DNA of 64,000 bases from Harmothoe impar (lineage: Eukaryota; Annelida; Polychaeta; Phyllodocida; Polynoidae): the NCBI GenBank assembly GCA_947462335.1, contig OX381707.1, positions 38,429,618 to 38,493,617 of the forward strand, given 5' to 3'. This document shows positions 36,007-46,995 of the stretch, one piece after another; the first letter of the stretch is position 1, and each line of letters starts with the position of its first letter. The position numbers and the translations under genes are program-made. Under the pieces are notes generated by a model. It was not told the origin of the DNA and ran no database searches. It worked only from the letters and a program-made list of their open reading frames with translations.

Positions 36007-36857
36007 CTATCTTAAACTATCTTAATGCTATCTTAGACTATCTTAAAAGTATCAAGTACTAAGCAAATGAAGATGGCGCCACTAGTAGCAGTAAGTCTTC
36101 AAGGCACCTATTTCAGTTAGTCGCTTATGGTCGAAAAACTCTGTTCTAAAATTCTTCAATGGATAAGTGTGGACAGAACTTGGACACTTCATAGTAACAT
36201 GTGTACAGTATACGGGACAGAACACATGCCCTTCATATACATTACACCCCAACCCAAACTGGCAATTAATGATTGAGTGATTGAACTGTTTTTGGTAACC
36301 TGCATGGTAAAAACGGTATCTTAAGGCTAAGATCCCTAAGGCTCACATTATTTCTATTCATCATCATTGACTCAATGCGTTACGACTCTCAAATATGATT
36401 TTTAAAAGGTTTACATCGGGTGTTATATTTGTATCCAGATCTCCAGCTGGTAATACGGTGTATAATCCTCTACTTAACGATAGGCCGACTTCATACTCAG
36501 ACTTAGAATAAATGTGCTACACAGTGGTAGAAAAGATCTGCAATATAAGTATTCTGGAACTAAAATAAGCATATTAAGCCGATTTAAACAAACACATCAT
36601 ATGACAACGTGACTAAAACTCAATCAGATCTCAACCTACATAGCATTGTAATCTACGGCAATGGGTCCAATTCATTTACTTGGGCGAAGTATCATTTATA
36701 TAAATAATCACAGGATACTGAAAAATGAAATGTGTCCCTTAAGTCACACACATTTACAACAAGACTGTAGTAGTGCTTCAATTTAGTGGTTACACCTTTT
36801 GACACAGTGATCATCAGGAGTACGGAGTAACTGACTGAAATACTGATAGCCACAAAC

Positions 36858-39800
36858 ATGGTAAGTTATGGTAAGTTATCCTTGTTTTAATGATGCATAG
36901 AATTGTTTATTATATCTCATAGATGGTGTAGGCCTATAACAAAGAAAATGATCCCGTATGACATGCAATAAAACCCGACACAATAACGGTGTTAATGGTT
37001 CAGAATTTCTGGCGATGTACAATTGACCATTTTCAGGATGTTTCAGCTTAACGCCTAAATAAAATCAAAACATCTGTGGTGATATCAGTCTCATTAAAGC
37101 ACGAGCACTGTAAGCTTTCAATAAGATGTAAATCTTTGCATGTCCAATCAAGGTTTTAAAATGTATGGACATAACATAGGTTGAAATTTATTTTGTACTA
37201 GTTAAACTGGCAAAGGGTAGGCTACAAGAACATTATATTATATTCTCTCTTCATAAGTTTTAATATTCATTCCCCTCATGGCCACCGTCCACAGAGCATA
37301 AATCGGCCGCATATGGATAAAATTGCCATACATTCCCTATGTTAATTACGTATAGAATGACCGTATACGGCCGATTTATGGCTCAGTCTCATGAGTTTGT
37401 AACAGTTGAAACGTCTTTGACCGGTGTCGTCTTTGACCGGTGTCGTCTTTGACCGGTGTCGTCTTTGACCGGTGTCGTCTTTGACCGGGTATGACTGTGA
37501 GCAGCCAAGCAGAAAGGATGGTCCCCGCGGGATTAGTTCCGATTTTAGCCACCAGGGGGCGCCACTATGGCCTTAAATGAAAGAATTAGGCTAAAAATAG
37601 CTCTTGGGTACTTTTTTCTGGAGAATTCAATAGGATTACATAAAATATTCCATTTTTGGTGAAAAGCTTCCATATTTGGAATGTAAAAAAGAACGTTTTA
37701 GAGCCTAAATGTGTGTCTTTGTTGATAGATGTTGCCATGGAAACGTGGTTTTCATTCTAAATTAAAAGATTAAGTAGCTCATTGATAAAATGATTCATTG
37801 GGATTACTATGGTCAAAACAGAATAGAATTATCATTTCTAGATCAGAATCTATGGCCTATAGGATGAAAATGTATGATCATTTTCTAATTATTCTAATCA
37901 TGCTAATTACATAGAGATATCTAGGAAACTATGGGACTTAGAGCTTATTGGGGTTTTGGATAGGGCAATGCCCACCCATATGCATCCAGTCATTTCTCAA
38001 AAACTAGAAATGATATCTTCTTGTGTAATATATCACTGGAAAGCTTATGATATAAATTTTAAAGTTGACATTTTCATTGGATATCCCTTTCCCCTTGCCT
38101 GTACACAAATTTATTGTGATTAAAATGAAGAAAAAAGTAGTGTATAGTAAAGAAATGGGTAAATTTATTGTATAGTATGTTAGAACACATCATTTCGAGG
38201 CATAATGTAAAATTGATATATTTACATACTGCACTTACTATGCACAGTGCAGTTGTTTAAGCTCAAAGTTATATATAAAGTGACGTCTTTGACCGAGCAG
38301 AGTGAAATAATAGTACTATGCTGTACTATGCATAGTATGCTCAGTATATAAATATAACAAAATTTACTTATGTTTGCTATAAACGTATATCAATATATGG
38401 GTGCACTATTTCCCCACGTTTCTTACTACATAGACCTCATTTCTGCTATTCTAATGCTGCCTGGTCAAAGACGACACCGGTCAAAGACGACACCGGTCAA
38501 AGACGACACCCGGTCAAAGACGTTTCAACTGTTACAAACTCATGAGACTGAGCCTTATGCTCTGTGGACGGTGACCCTTAGAGCCACAATCCACTGGGGT
38601 ATTTCGGCCGACTAAGCCCGTATATTTCCTATATAGCTTCAGTCGATTAGATCCCAGTGGACGGTGATCATTACCACGATATATTGTCAGTTGCCGTCTA
38701 TCCTATACATTTGCTCTAATCCTTAGCCCCTTATTTAGGGCGGCACCTATGTACTAATTCTACTGCCTCTCTTAAATTTGTTTGCAGGCGTCGGGCTTTA
38801 CACAGGCACAGATGGCAGGTGAGAATGCATTAAAGGGGCCGATCTCTGAGACTGGAGGAGAGTGAATCATGTAGTTCCTAACTGTGTCACTAGCTGGTTT
38901 TAACTGGACTGACCCTTCTGACTGCACCCAGCACAGGGCACTGTGTTTGTTCGATCCCCAATCAGCCATAAATAGTACAACTGGACAACTCTATTACCTT
39001 GAACCAGTTGACCCGGTCTGGTCAGGTGAAATTGGTAGGGGGACCATGAATCAGGCTTGGCTTGGTATGAAACATGCTATAAAACCCTTATAAAGCTAAC
39101 ATAACCTCCTTAAATTAATCATTGAACTAGGCTTCTAGGGATACACAATGCAGAACGGAATCCTTGTGTATTTAAGTGTTTATTTTTAACCGAATCCATG
39201 GGATGTGGTCTATTCAAGGGGTAGTATGACGTTTTTTGTGGATCTCAGGGATTGTGCTTGGGCAATTCTAAATTTAACTGAGGTGTTATATAAACTCAAC
39301 AACCCTGGCAAAGGATTTTACGATTTGGTTTGAGAAGCCTTAGCCTTTAATCTTCACATTCATCAAGAGGCACTTGAGGTGGCAGGGAAAGGGTTGACTG
39401 TTGTAGTTAAACCCTGAGATATGGTTCACAATATTACATACGTCTTCAATACTTCACCCACCTGCTGAGTGCAGCCAGTGGGGGTATTGTAATGGCAAAA
39501 TTAATCAAAGACGTATAGGGTAAACCGCCCTAAAATCGGCCCTAGGTGTCAAGTCCACGTACCATAAGTCACCCACAGGTCTGTAACTCTACATAGCAGT
39601 CTCTGGTGTTATTCCATCAACGTTTAGCACACGTATGAGAGAAGATGTACTAGTCATAGTTTCCCTAGTGTCGCTGATGTCTTTCCTATAGACTGCCAAA
39701 TATGTCATGTTTCATTGATATTAGGTCCCCTAGATCTGTATCGATAGCTTTCAGGAAATAGACGTCAAACACCTCCTCATTGCACTTATAGTACTCCCTT

Positions 39801-42800
39801 GAAACATCAACCGTTGCCATATTATCCACACAGAATCCAGCCCTCAAGAAGTGGAAAATTCCATCACACAGAAACCAATATTCCTGACAATGTTTTTGAG
39901 AGCCTTCATAAAAAACAGAATGATCTGCTTGACCACAATGTGTATGTTAAAATCTATACAGTTGATTCAGTCATATGTGTATGTTTTTTATGGCATCCTC
40001 GATGGTTTTACAATGAAAATTGCTCCATACGAATACGACGATCACTACGCTTAAGTACTAGAAACTCCTGTATTCCATGCCCCCCCCCCATGGAATACGC
40101 CTCACATGGCCTGTGACCTCATCATTTTGTTTAAATGTCTATGTCATTTAAGTGCAATTTAACATATTTTGAATTAAAAAAAAACATGAAATAACGACAA
40201 AGTCCCAGTGCGAGGGTCATTTTGGATTGTACCCCCATTGGTTACTCTCGTTCCCAAATCCTTCTGAAGGAAGGCTCTGGTAACTGCCAAATGTTGGGAT
40301 TTTGCTGGGTCTGGGCAACCCCTGCTGGTAGCTTGGAACCAGCGAACAGGAACAGGAACAGGAAATGGAACCAGAAAGGCTGATGGTAAAACTACCTAAA
40401 ACTACCATCATACATTCTGGTTCCTGCCCACTGGTTCCAGCCTACCAGCAGGGGTTGCCCAGACCCAGCAAAATCCAAAGTTCAAGGTCATTTGGCTGTT
40501 ACCAGAGCCTTCCTTCGGGAGGATTTGGGAACGAGAGTACCCCATTGGTGGGCTAGTGCAGCACTGTACCTTTAGCTTCGTGGGAAACGGCACCAGCGCC
40601 ACCTCGGGAGGAACGATCCAAAATAACCCTCTTGCCATCCGCCTTTGTCTACATACCAGCCAATGGGTGTGAGTGTGCATGATGAATTGCCTGTTGCTCA
40701 AAGCCTATAGAATAAAGTACATTGTATGAGATATCCATGCATGATGTTATTATTATAAAAACTGATGAACACAATTACTGTGTACAGCAGGGTATTGATA
40801 TAAAGAAGAAAAGGTACAGTGTTGTTAGGCTCTTGGAAAACATATTGCATATGATATTATTATCAAATCAATAAATCAAAAATCGACCTAAAGCAGGCTA
40901 TGAACAACAATGTTATTAAAGTGTGCCATGATCAGAACACTTGTTTATTTTCTGGGGGTGGGTGCCACTGGGTGCATGGATACTATATGGACCATGTTGC
41001 TTATGAAGGGGCATATAGGCCCCTAAGTCATAAGATTACCGATTGATACTGAACATAGTGAAGTCTGTCCAAGAGGTGGAGATTTTAGGTCAGTATGGGG
41101 GGAACTACTACGAAGGCGCGCTCTGACCGTCCTCAGACTGAGGCAATGGCAGGTAGGTTTATGAGGGCACGCCAGGGATAGCTCTCCCAGGTGAGAGGAC
41201 AAACGTTCAGAGCGTTATCTTAATTGTATTATTAAGATATTTATGAGGTGACATTGATGGTCAAAAAGTCCAGATAGTTAATTTATTTGTTTTATGAATG
41301 AAGAAGCAGTTTCGTTTGTATTCAGATTCGGATTTGTATTTTTTTAATCAAATTTTTCCACTTTCTTGGGAAAGTTTTTCAAAACCAACATAGCCGTCAT
41401 TAAAATAGGTCAGTGTGGGGGAGGGGGTCTGAAAATCATAAAGTGCAAGTGGAAAAGAAAACCCATTGTCACCCCTTTTGTCATCACTTCTTGCGCCTGT
41501 CCTCTGGGAAAAGTACAGGCGCTGGACGGTCTTGATGACACTTTCGTGTTTTATCATGGGTGAATATAATCATAATATTACAGTCTCTCTACAAACTAAG
41601 GCAGTTGCTGTGCATGTTGATGAAGACAATTTTACATAATTAACCAACAAAAGTTTCTGTTTGTCTCTTTAGACGCACAGGAGACATTTGATTTATTCGA
41701 CAAGGATCACAATGGCAAAATCTCCACGGATGAACTACCAACGCTTATCAGGTCCCTGGGTCAGAACCCCACTCAAGCCGAAATAGAAATAATCACCAAG
41801 GAAGCTGATAAAGAAGGTTTGTGTAGCAACGTTATTGACTCATACTACTGTAATTATTGAAAATATTGTGTTCCTTATAGCGCCCCCCCCCCAGATCAGC
41901 TTTAGGGATACTTTCCGAAAAGTAGTGGAGAGGGAGTCTTTTTTTAAATTTTATTTTGTTTCTGGTTAACGAGGGAGGATCTTTTTCATTTTCATTAACT
42001 GAATATTGTTTGGAATGTACTACTTCAATAGATTACCATACATGAATCCATAACAATAAGTATAGCACACACACTCGCCACATTCTGGAGAGTGTGTGTG
42101 CTATACTTATTGTACAGACTGTATTTAAATGTTACAAAAGGAAACTGGACAATTAAGTATTGACTTTATGGATCACTGAGCAACAGAAATCTGTGTCGAC
42201 TTGTAATATATTATATTTTCAACTAACCTACATGGCAGAACGTCTTCTCCCTTTACATGAATGTTTGGTCAATAAATCTATTCAAAACAAAAAAAGATAA
42301 TCATGTAATTACTATTGAAAATCCACGTTATAGGTACATTATCTCAAATTTATGTAGATTATATTATTATCTAGATCTTTTTTTATGAAATGAAAAGAGT
42401 TTCGACGGAGTACCAATATTAGTTTTGAGACCTGTGTGTATCTAGCCTTTACCTCACTCGTTAGGCAAATTCACTGTTGGCCCTCGAACTTTCCCTTGAT
42501 TTATAGGATCACTTTCAGCACCTTTTGTTGACAAAATATGTACTTTAATCAACCGTCTTATGACATTTCTTATGCCCTCTACCAAAATACATAATACACA
42601 TAGGCCCTACATGCCATAATTACCTGACGGCGGCTTTGATAAAGACGCAGTTAGCATAATTTTAATGGAACTTCAAGTTGTTTAAATCACAAGCGCCGTG
42701 CAGTGGATGTCCAGTGTTAGTCTACATAGATCTTACTAGCTATGTCAGGTATATCACCCACTGGTGCTGTACATTTCCCCCGTATCACATTATTGATTGT

Positions 42801-44025
42801 AAATAGTACCATGCCATTCCTTTTCAGGTACTGGGTATGTCTCTTTTGATGATTTCGTGGATTCAACAGCTGCCTACTCACGGCAAGACCCCGCGGGAGA
42901 CCTGACCAAAGCTCTAAAGGTTAGGCTAATACAGAGAAATTCAACTAGCCCTATCGTTGTTGTTGAACTCATTTAAGTAGTTCCATGAACCAGTTGAAAC
43001 TGTGCTAGGGAATAGTATTCCTATTCCTTTTCTCAGAAGACACTTTATACCTGTCATATCAGACAAACAGCTGGCACCCATTTAAGGTTATGAATAAGGG
43101 TGTGCTTAAGTGCTTGAATGACGGAATTCTTTTTTTAAAATGGTCTGTATATAAATTTGAACTCGCAGCGTCAGCCATTCAGTAATATGCATGAAGACAT
43201 GTACTGGGAAAGGGGACTTTAGTGTACCCTGCACTAAGGTCCCTTTTCGCAAATCGTGTCACATTTATCCACAATCTGTAACTGCAGGGCCGGGCTGCAG
43301 GGTGATGTTTCTCCTCAAAGTACGGACGTCCGCAATTTGCGGAATTGGCCTAAACTGTTTCTGCAGTATAATGCAGATGTCCGTATTTGTACGGTTAACT
43401 ATAGTATACCATTTATGGTAAAAGAAGTATCTTATTTGCTATTTATTATTATCAGATATGCCCATGCTACCTAACTTGACCCTACTCCCATGCTATATTT
43501 GCAGGTTCTAGATTCAGAAGGTACTGGGTTTGTTGATGCAGCAGACCTCTTTGAATCTCTGGGCTCAATGGGTGACAAACTCACAGATGATGAAAAGAAA
43601 GACCTCGAAGAGACAGCCGGCAACCTCAATAAGGATGGCAAGATAGAAATAAATGGTAGGCATTGCTGATACTTTTGATATCTATAATTCACGGTGTTCA
43701 GAATCGATTCAAGGTCATCAGGTTTTGGAATAGTCCAATTCATTGAGTGTTGCTGTATGCTCCTAAAGCATCGTGCACAAAACAATTCCGGTTAATTAAG
43801 ATTGAAAGAATCCTTGTAGTACATTATATATTTAGGCGTCTGCCAGAAACGACAATCATAAAGCATAGCAGTTACGAATCCTTTCGAATTGCTAACTGCT
43901 GTAGTATAGCTTCCATAGTCCTCCATTTGCATGCTTGCTGTTGTTTCCTTGAATTTCCTTAATCACACCCATCTAACCATGTCCTTCCAGAGTTTGTGAA
44001 ATTGATGACGTCAGTGGCCGACTGA
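36858..44025 (+). CDS. Calmodulin-like EF-hand protein, 6 exons
   Basis: Calcium sensor of about 151 residues. Exons: 36858-36860 (ATG only), 38788-38818, 41673-41816, 42828-42919, 43505-43655 and 43991-44025 (ends GACTGA). An ATG-only first exon, then 31 and 144 nt, and a short last exon starting AG-TTT-GTG reproduce the classic calmodulin gene structure. EF1 loop DKDHNGKISTDE is canonical, and the EF4 loop (NLNKDGKIEINE) nearly so. EF2 (DKEGTGYVSFDD) and EF3 (DSEGTGFVDAAD) end in Asp rather than Glu and have weak positions 3 and 5, so strong Ca2+ binding is expected only at sites 1 and 4. It keeps RSLGQNPT from calmodulin. It could be a diverged calmodulin or an invertebrate troponin C-like protein. 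A possible alternative first coding exon is at 41095-41152. Confidence 0.9.
37276..38580. repeat. Palindromic element split by the foldback insertion
   Basis: GGCCACCGTCCACAGAGCAT, AAATCGGCCGCATATGG on the left and CCGTATACGGCCGATTTAT, then (after the insertion) GCTCTGTGGACGGTGACC, form one inverted repeat of about 120 bp once the 37380-38554 element and one TTAT are removed. The foldback element therefore inserted into it. Confidence 0.65.
37380..38554. mobile_element. Foldback element with tandem-repeat termini, 1175 bp
   Basis: Inverted ends GGCTCAGTCTCATGAGTTTG each carry 3-5 direct copies of a 17-bp unit (GTCGTCTTTGACCGGT). TTAT target duplications lie at 37376-37379 and 38555-38558. 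The interior is AT-rich and non-coding. It belongs to the same family as 31621-31952: GGCT, then GTCTCA, near-identical repeat units, and a 4-bp TTAT/ATAA target. It lies in the EF-hand gene's first intron. Confidence 0.8.
40211..40631. mobile_element. Long inverted-repeat (foldback) element, about 420 bp
   Basis: The arms are about 170 bases and pair almost throughout: GAGGGTCATTTTGGATTGT at the left, ACGATCCAAAATAACCCTC at the right; inside, ACTCTCGTTCCCAAATCCT, AAGGAAGGCTCTGGTAAC and GCTGGGTCTGGGCAACCCCT each recur inverted. Non-coding, in the EF-hand intron. Confidence 0.75.
41095..41152 (+). CDS. Candidate alternative first coding exon of the EF-hand gene
   Basis: ATG followed by 19 codons ends in CAATGGCAG|GTAGGT in phase 1, the phase needed to join the exon at 41673. 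The end (QTEAMA) parallels the regular exon 2 end (TQAQMA). The start MGGTTTKA fits an N-myristoylation signal (Gly2, Thr6, Lys7). No promoter is seen, and it could be an upstream-spliced duplicate of exon 2. Confidence 0.45.
41164..41225. repeat. 60-bp repeat, copy 2
   Basis: Matches 35946-36006 (ATAGCTCTCC, GAGGACAAACGTTCAGAGCG, TTATCTTAAT). It starts 11 bases after the donor of the candidate alternative exon. Confidence 0.55.
42053..42113. repeat. Perfect 24-bp hairpin in EF-hand intron
   Basis: Arms 42053-42076 (ACAATAAGTATAGCACACAC plus ACTC) and 42090-42113 are exact reverse complements around a 13-base loop. It could be a young MITE or a small-RNA hairpin; the perfect pairing is more like a recent inverted duplication than a conserved miRNA. 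Confidence 0.7.
43186..43268. repeat. Dispersed repeat, inverted copy of 26742-26816
   Basis: Contains GGGGACTTTAGTGTACCCTG and CACTAAGGTCCCTTTTCGCA, the counterpart of the copy near PTER, on the opposite strand. Confidence 0.5.
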
Positions 44026-44750
44026 TTGACGTTTACTGCTCATCGAGGGTACATATTTTGTCTTCTTTTTGGATACTGTACTAAACATATTATACTCATA
44101 CAATAATATCATATTCCTATGCCATTATTCATATTCAGCGTATTCTCCTATACTTTATGTCATCATGGTAAATAGGCTCCAACGAGGTAGGACTAGTATT
44201 CTAGCACATAACGTAGGTTTAATGGTCTTAAAATTGGAATCATACGATATTGGCATATTATTACCCTTCTTATGATATGAAAACAAGTCAATAACTCACT
44301 TTTATTTTTTTATTTACAAGTTTTTACAAAGATCAACTCAATCACAACCTAGACTAGGAATGTTTCCCAACAACTGGCATGGCAATATTTGAATATTACA
44401 TATCTAAGTATGTACACTCTTTACTTGTGAATAAATTGATGAAAAGGGATATTAATATTGTGAGAAATTAGAGTCTTTATTTCTGATTTCTTCTGGATTT
44501 GACTTATACAGTTTCACTATTGTTACGATAACAAGTAATAATAAAGAATATCTTGCCCTTTAAAATGAACACAATATATTTCTGGTTGGTAACTTGCTAT
44601 ATTCCTGAGGCCTGGGCTATAGTTAATGTCCTATATAAACATAGCGTTTTAGTATACTTAAATGGGGTTCAACATTCGCCTTCTACGCTCTTACTCTATG
44701 GGGTAAACTAGTCAGAGGTAGGCTTCCGCCCAAGGATAACGCAAGGGTAG
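44026..44750 (+). other. EF-hand gene 3' UTR and flank
   Basis: AT-rich. An AATAAA at about 44539 is a plausible poly(A) signal. No other gene. The LTR element begins directly after GGTAG at 44746-44750. Confidence 0.4.
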
Positions 44751-46583
44751 TGAGATCCAGCTTTATTTGATGTTATAGATGTTATAGTATATATAGAGCA
44801 CTTTCACAGGTTTATATTATAATCACAGCCTTCCCTTCATATATATAGAGATATGTACATCATTTCTAGCATTTAGCTCCAGGCTTGCATTGATAATTAT
44901 ACGCGACGGCCTTAGTCAAGGCAAAGTATACATATAAATATCCAGCAGGAATCCTTTATGGAATCCAGAATGTATAAGTCTCCACGCAGTCAACCAATAA
45001 ATACTTTCAACCTTCTTTCAATTAGATCATTATATGTTCATATCATAATCATCAACATGTCTCGAAGACGACCTCATACGCTTCTCTATGATACCGATGG
45101 ATCTGATATCGGTTTACGAGAACACAGGTGCAATCTAAGGGTTACTCTCCGGTCACCACTATGGATCCGGGGTATACACATACTATCAGTTTCCAATTCA
45201 TCAGGTCGGCCAGCCTATACAATTGACTCTCCAGCTCCATGCTTATAAAACCGGTATACTGTATCACTAACTCCATGGTTCCCTCCAGAATATAGGACCC
45301 CAGGTTAGCATGTGAATAGACCATTCAATATACCATTCCGGTGGCAATGTCGTTATACCATATCTCCCATTGAAACATTATACATAAATGCACAGATTCC
45401 AATGATCCATATTTCCCAACGTTAGATCACAAGACCGTTGTTTAGTCAATGTTAAACCGATGTTAATCCTTTAGAACCACACACATACTCCTCAGGAGTT
45501 ACACAGTGCCATCTGGTGCTCTCGATCGTACTCCCCAAACGCTCACTGATAACTGACTGCGCTTTCCTTTTCCCCCCCAGGCTTATACTTGTTTTCTTTT
45601 ACTTTATTTCAGCTTCCCTTCACGACAGCACCCAGCACTTATTGATTGCTCGTCAGCGTCATCTTTCATCTCTATTGATTGGCCATTAGGCGGCCCTACT
45701 CAAGACCATCCTGGATAAATTAGGCATGGGATGGTCGCGGCCATGTCGTGCCCGGGGCCGGCCCTCAGCCTGTGTCGTTGCCTACCCCCTATGCTGCTCT
45801 CGAGGCCCTAGTGATCGCCTCCTTCACCAGCTACCCCACCTGCTGCCCTTGAGGCCCTGGTTAACCGCCTCCTTCGCTACCTACCCCACCTGCTGTTCTC
45901 GAAGACCCCGGCCACGGCCGTCCTGGCTCCACGGATCCTAACCCCGACGCATAGCCCCATTTGCCTGTACTACTTGCCCCCATCGCCGAGGCCGCGTTCC
46001 CCATTCGCCGTTCGTCTTCCCGATCTTAGCTTATCTCCTGACCTGGATTTCATACCGTATTATCTTTCCCACCAGCTGTGTCAGCCCGGATCCTAGTCTA
46101 TTTGTTGCTTTCCTGCTCGGGCTCTAGGCCCTGGCCACAGAGCTGAATATATTTAGTCCACATAACTTTTGACTCTTATTGTGGCCAAGTCTACCATTAC
46201 AGGACCTTATAACATTATATATATATGTTCCTTATATTCGTTATTTACTGTGTGGCCCGCGTACTGGGCTTGTCCGATTTACATGTGACTTAATGTATGC
46301 GACGACTTTCTTTTCTCTTATTATATTAATCTCACTGTACTTGTATCTTAAAGTGTACTGTTTCCCCCCACTTATTCAATGTATATCTACTATACCCATA
46401 CATATTCATACATATATATGTACAGTTTCGCCCGTTCCCTTATGTTATATTATACATTATTTATCAATCAATAAATATATCCTCCAAACCTTTTTTGCTC
46501 TTCTTTAGTTTTCCACTATAACCCAGGACAGGGGGGTCCCCCGTAGATTCGTGTTATATACGAATCGTCCTTTCTGGATCTCA
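44751..46583 (-). repeat. 3' LTR of the giant retroelement, 1833 bp
   Basis: Begins TGAGATCCAG and ends CTGGATCTCA, a perfect 10-base TG...CA terminal inverted repeat. On the minus strand its start directly follows a polypurine tract (46584-46599), as required for a 3' LTR. AATAAA on the minus strand lies about 18 bases before the LTR end. Near the LTR start a hairpin, GATTCGT-ATATAAC-ACGAATC (46546-46566), puts a TATA-like loop between 7-bp arms. The partner LTR is off the window, so LTR identity and the target duplication cannot be checked. Confidence 0.8.
45781..45930. repeat. Three-copy ~50-bp tandem repeat within the LTR
   Basis: CTACCCCCTATGCTGCTCTC, CTACCCCACCTGCTGCCCTT and CTACCCCACCTGCTGTTCTC start successive units about 50 bases apart, the first two followed by GAGGCCCT and CGCCTCCTTC blocks. 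It is GC-rich, unlike the surrounding LTR, and could be a regulatory repeat of the U3 region. Confidence 0.6.
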
Positions 46584-46599
46584 CCTTTTCTTTTACTTT
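46584..46599 (-). promoter_or_regulatory. Polypurine tract (plus-strand primer site)
   Basis: The minus strand reads AAAGTAAAAGAAAAGG immediately before the LTR start TGAGATCCAG. A similar tract occurs inside the LTR near 45593-45608. Confidence 0.75.
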
Positions 46600-46995
46600 G
46601 CTTCTATTTTGCCTCTATTCTACTTCTGTTTTACTTTTCTTTCTCTCCTTTGGTTTCTGAATGGTCTTCTTTGCTTTTCTTTTTTTATTTCTTGTTTCTT
46701 TTTTCTCGTTTCTCTTTTCTCTCCTAACCTATGTTTTTGTTGCTTATGTTTTGCGTTTTTCTTTTGAATTCTAGTTTCTGGGCTGTTCTGCAGGCTTCCT
46801 GTCTTGTTTTCTTTTTGTGCCCCGTTTCTCCACTTTTACTATTTCTGCGCTATCCCTACTCTTTCACGCTTTTTACTTTCTTCTGACGTCTATTTATCCC
46901 CTTATTGCCCTTTTCTATGCTCTAGCAAGCTTTTACCTTAACCCCTTGTCAGTATGATCTGTTTATATGCTTAACCTGTATTTTTATGTACTGTG

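Noticed and set aside
37400..37500. Short regular repeats suggesting CRISPR or a minisatellite
   Set aside because: They are direct 17-bp units forming one arm of a foldback element, with the inverted array at 38459-38525.
40217..40701. Several small ORFs on both strands
   Set aside because: They are translations of the two arms of one inverted repeat and have no independent support.
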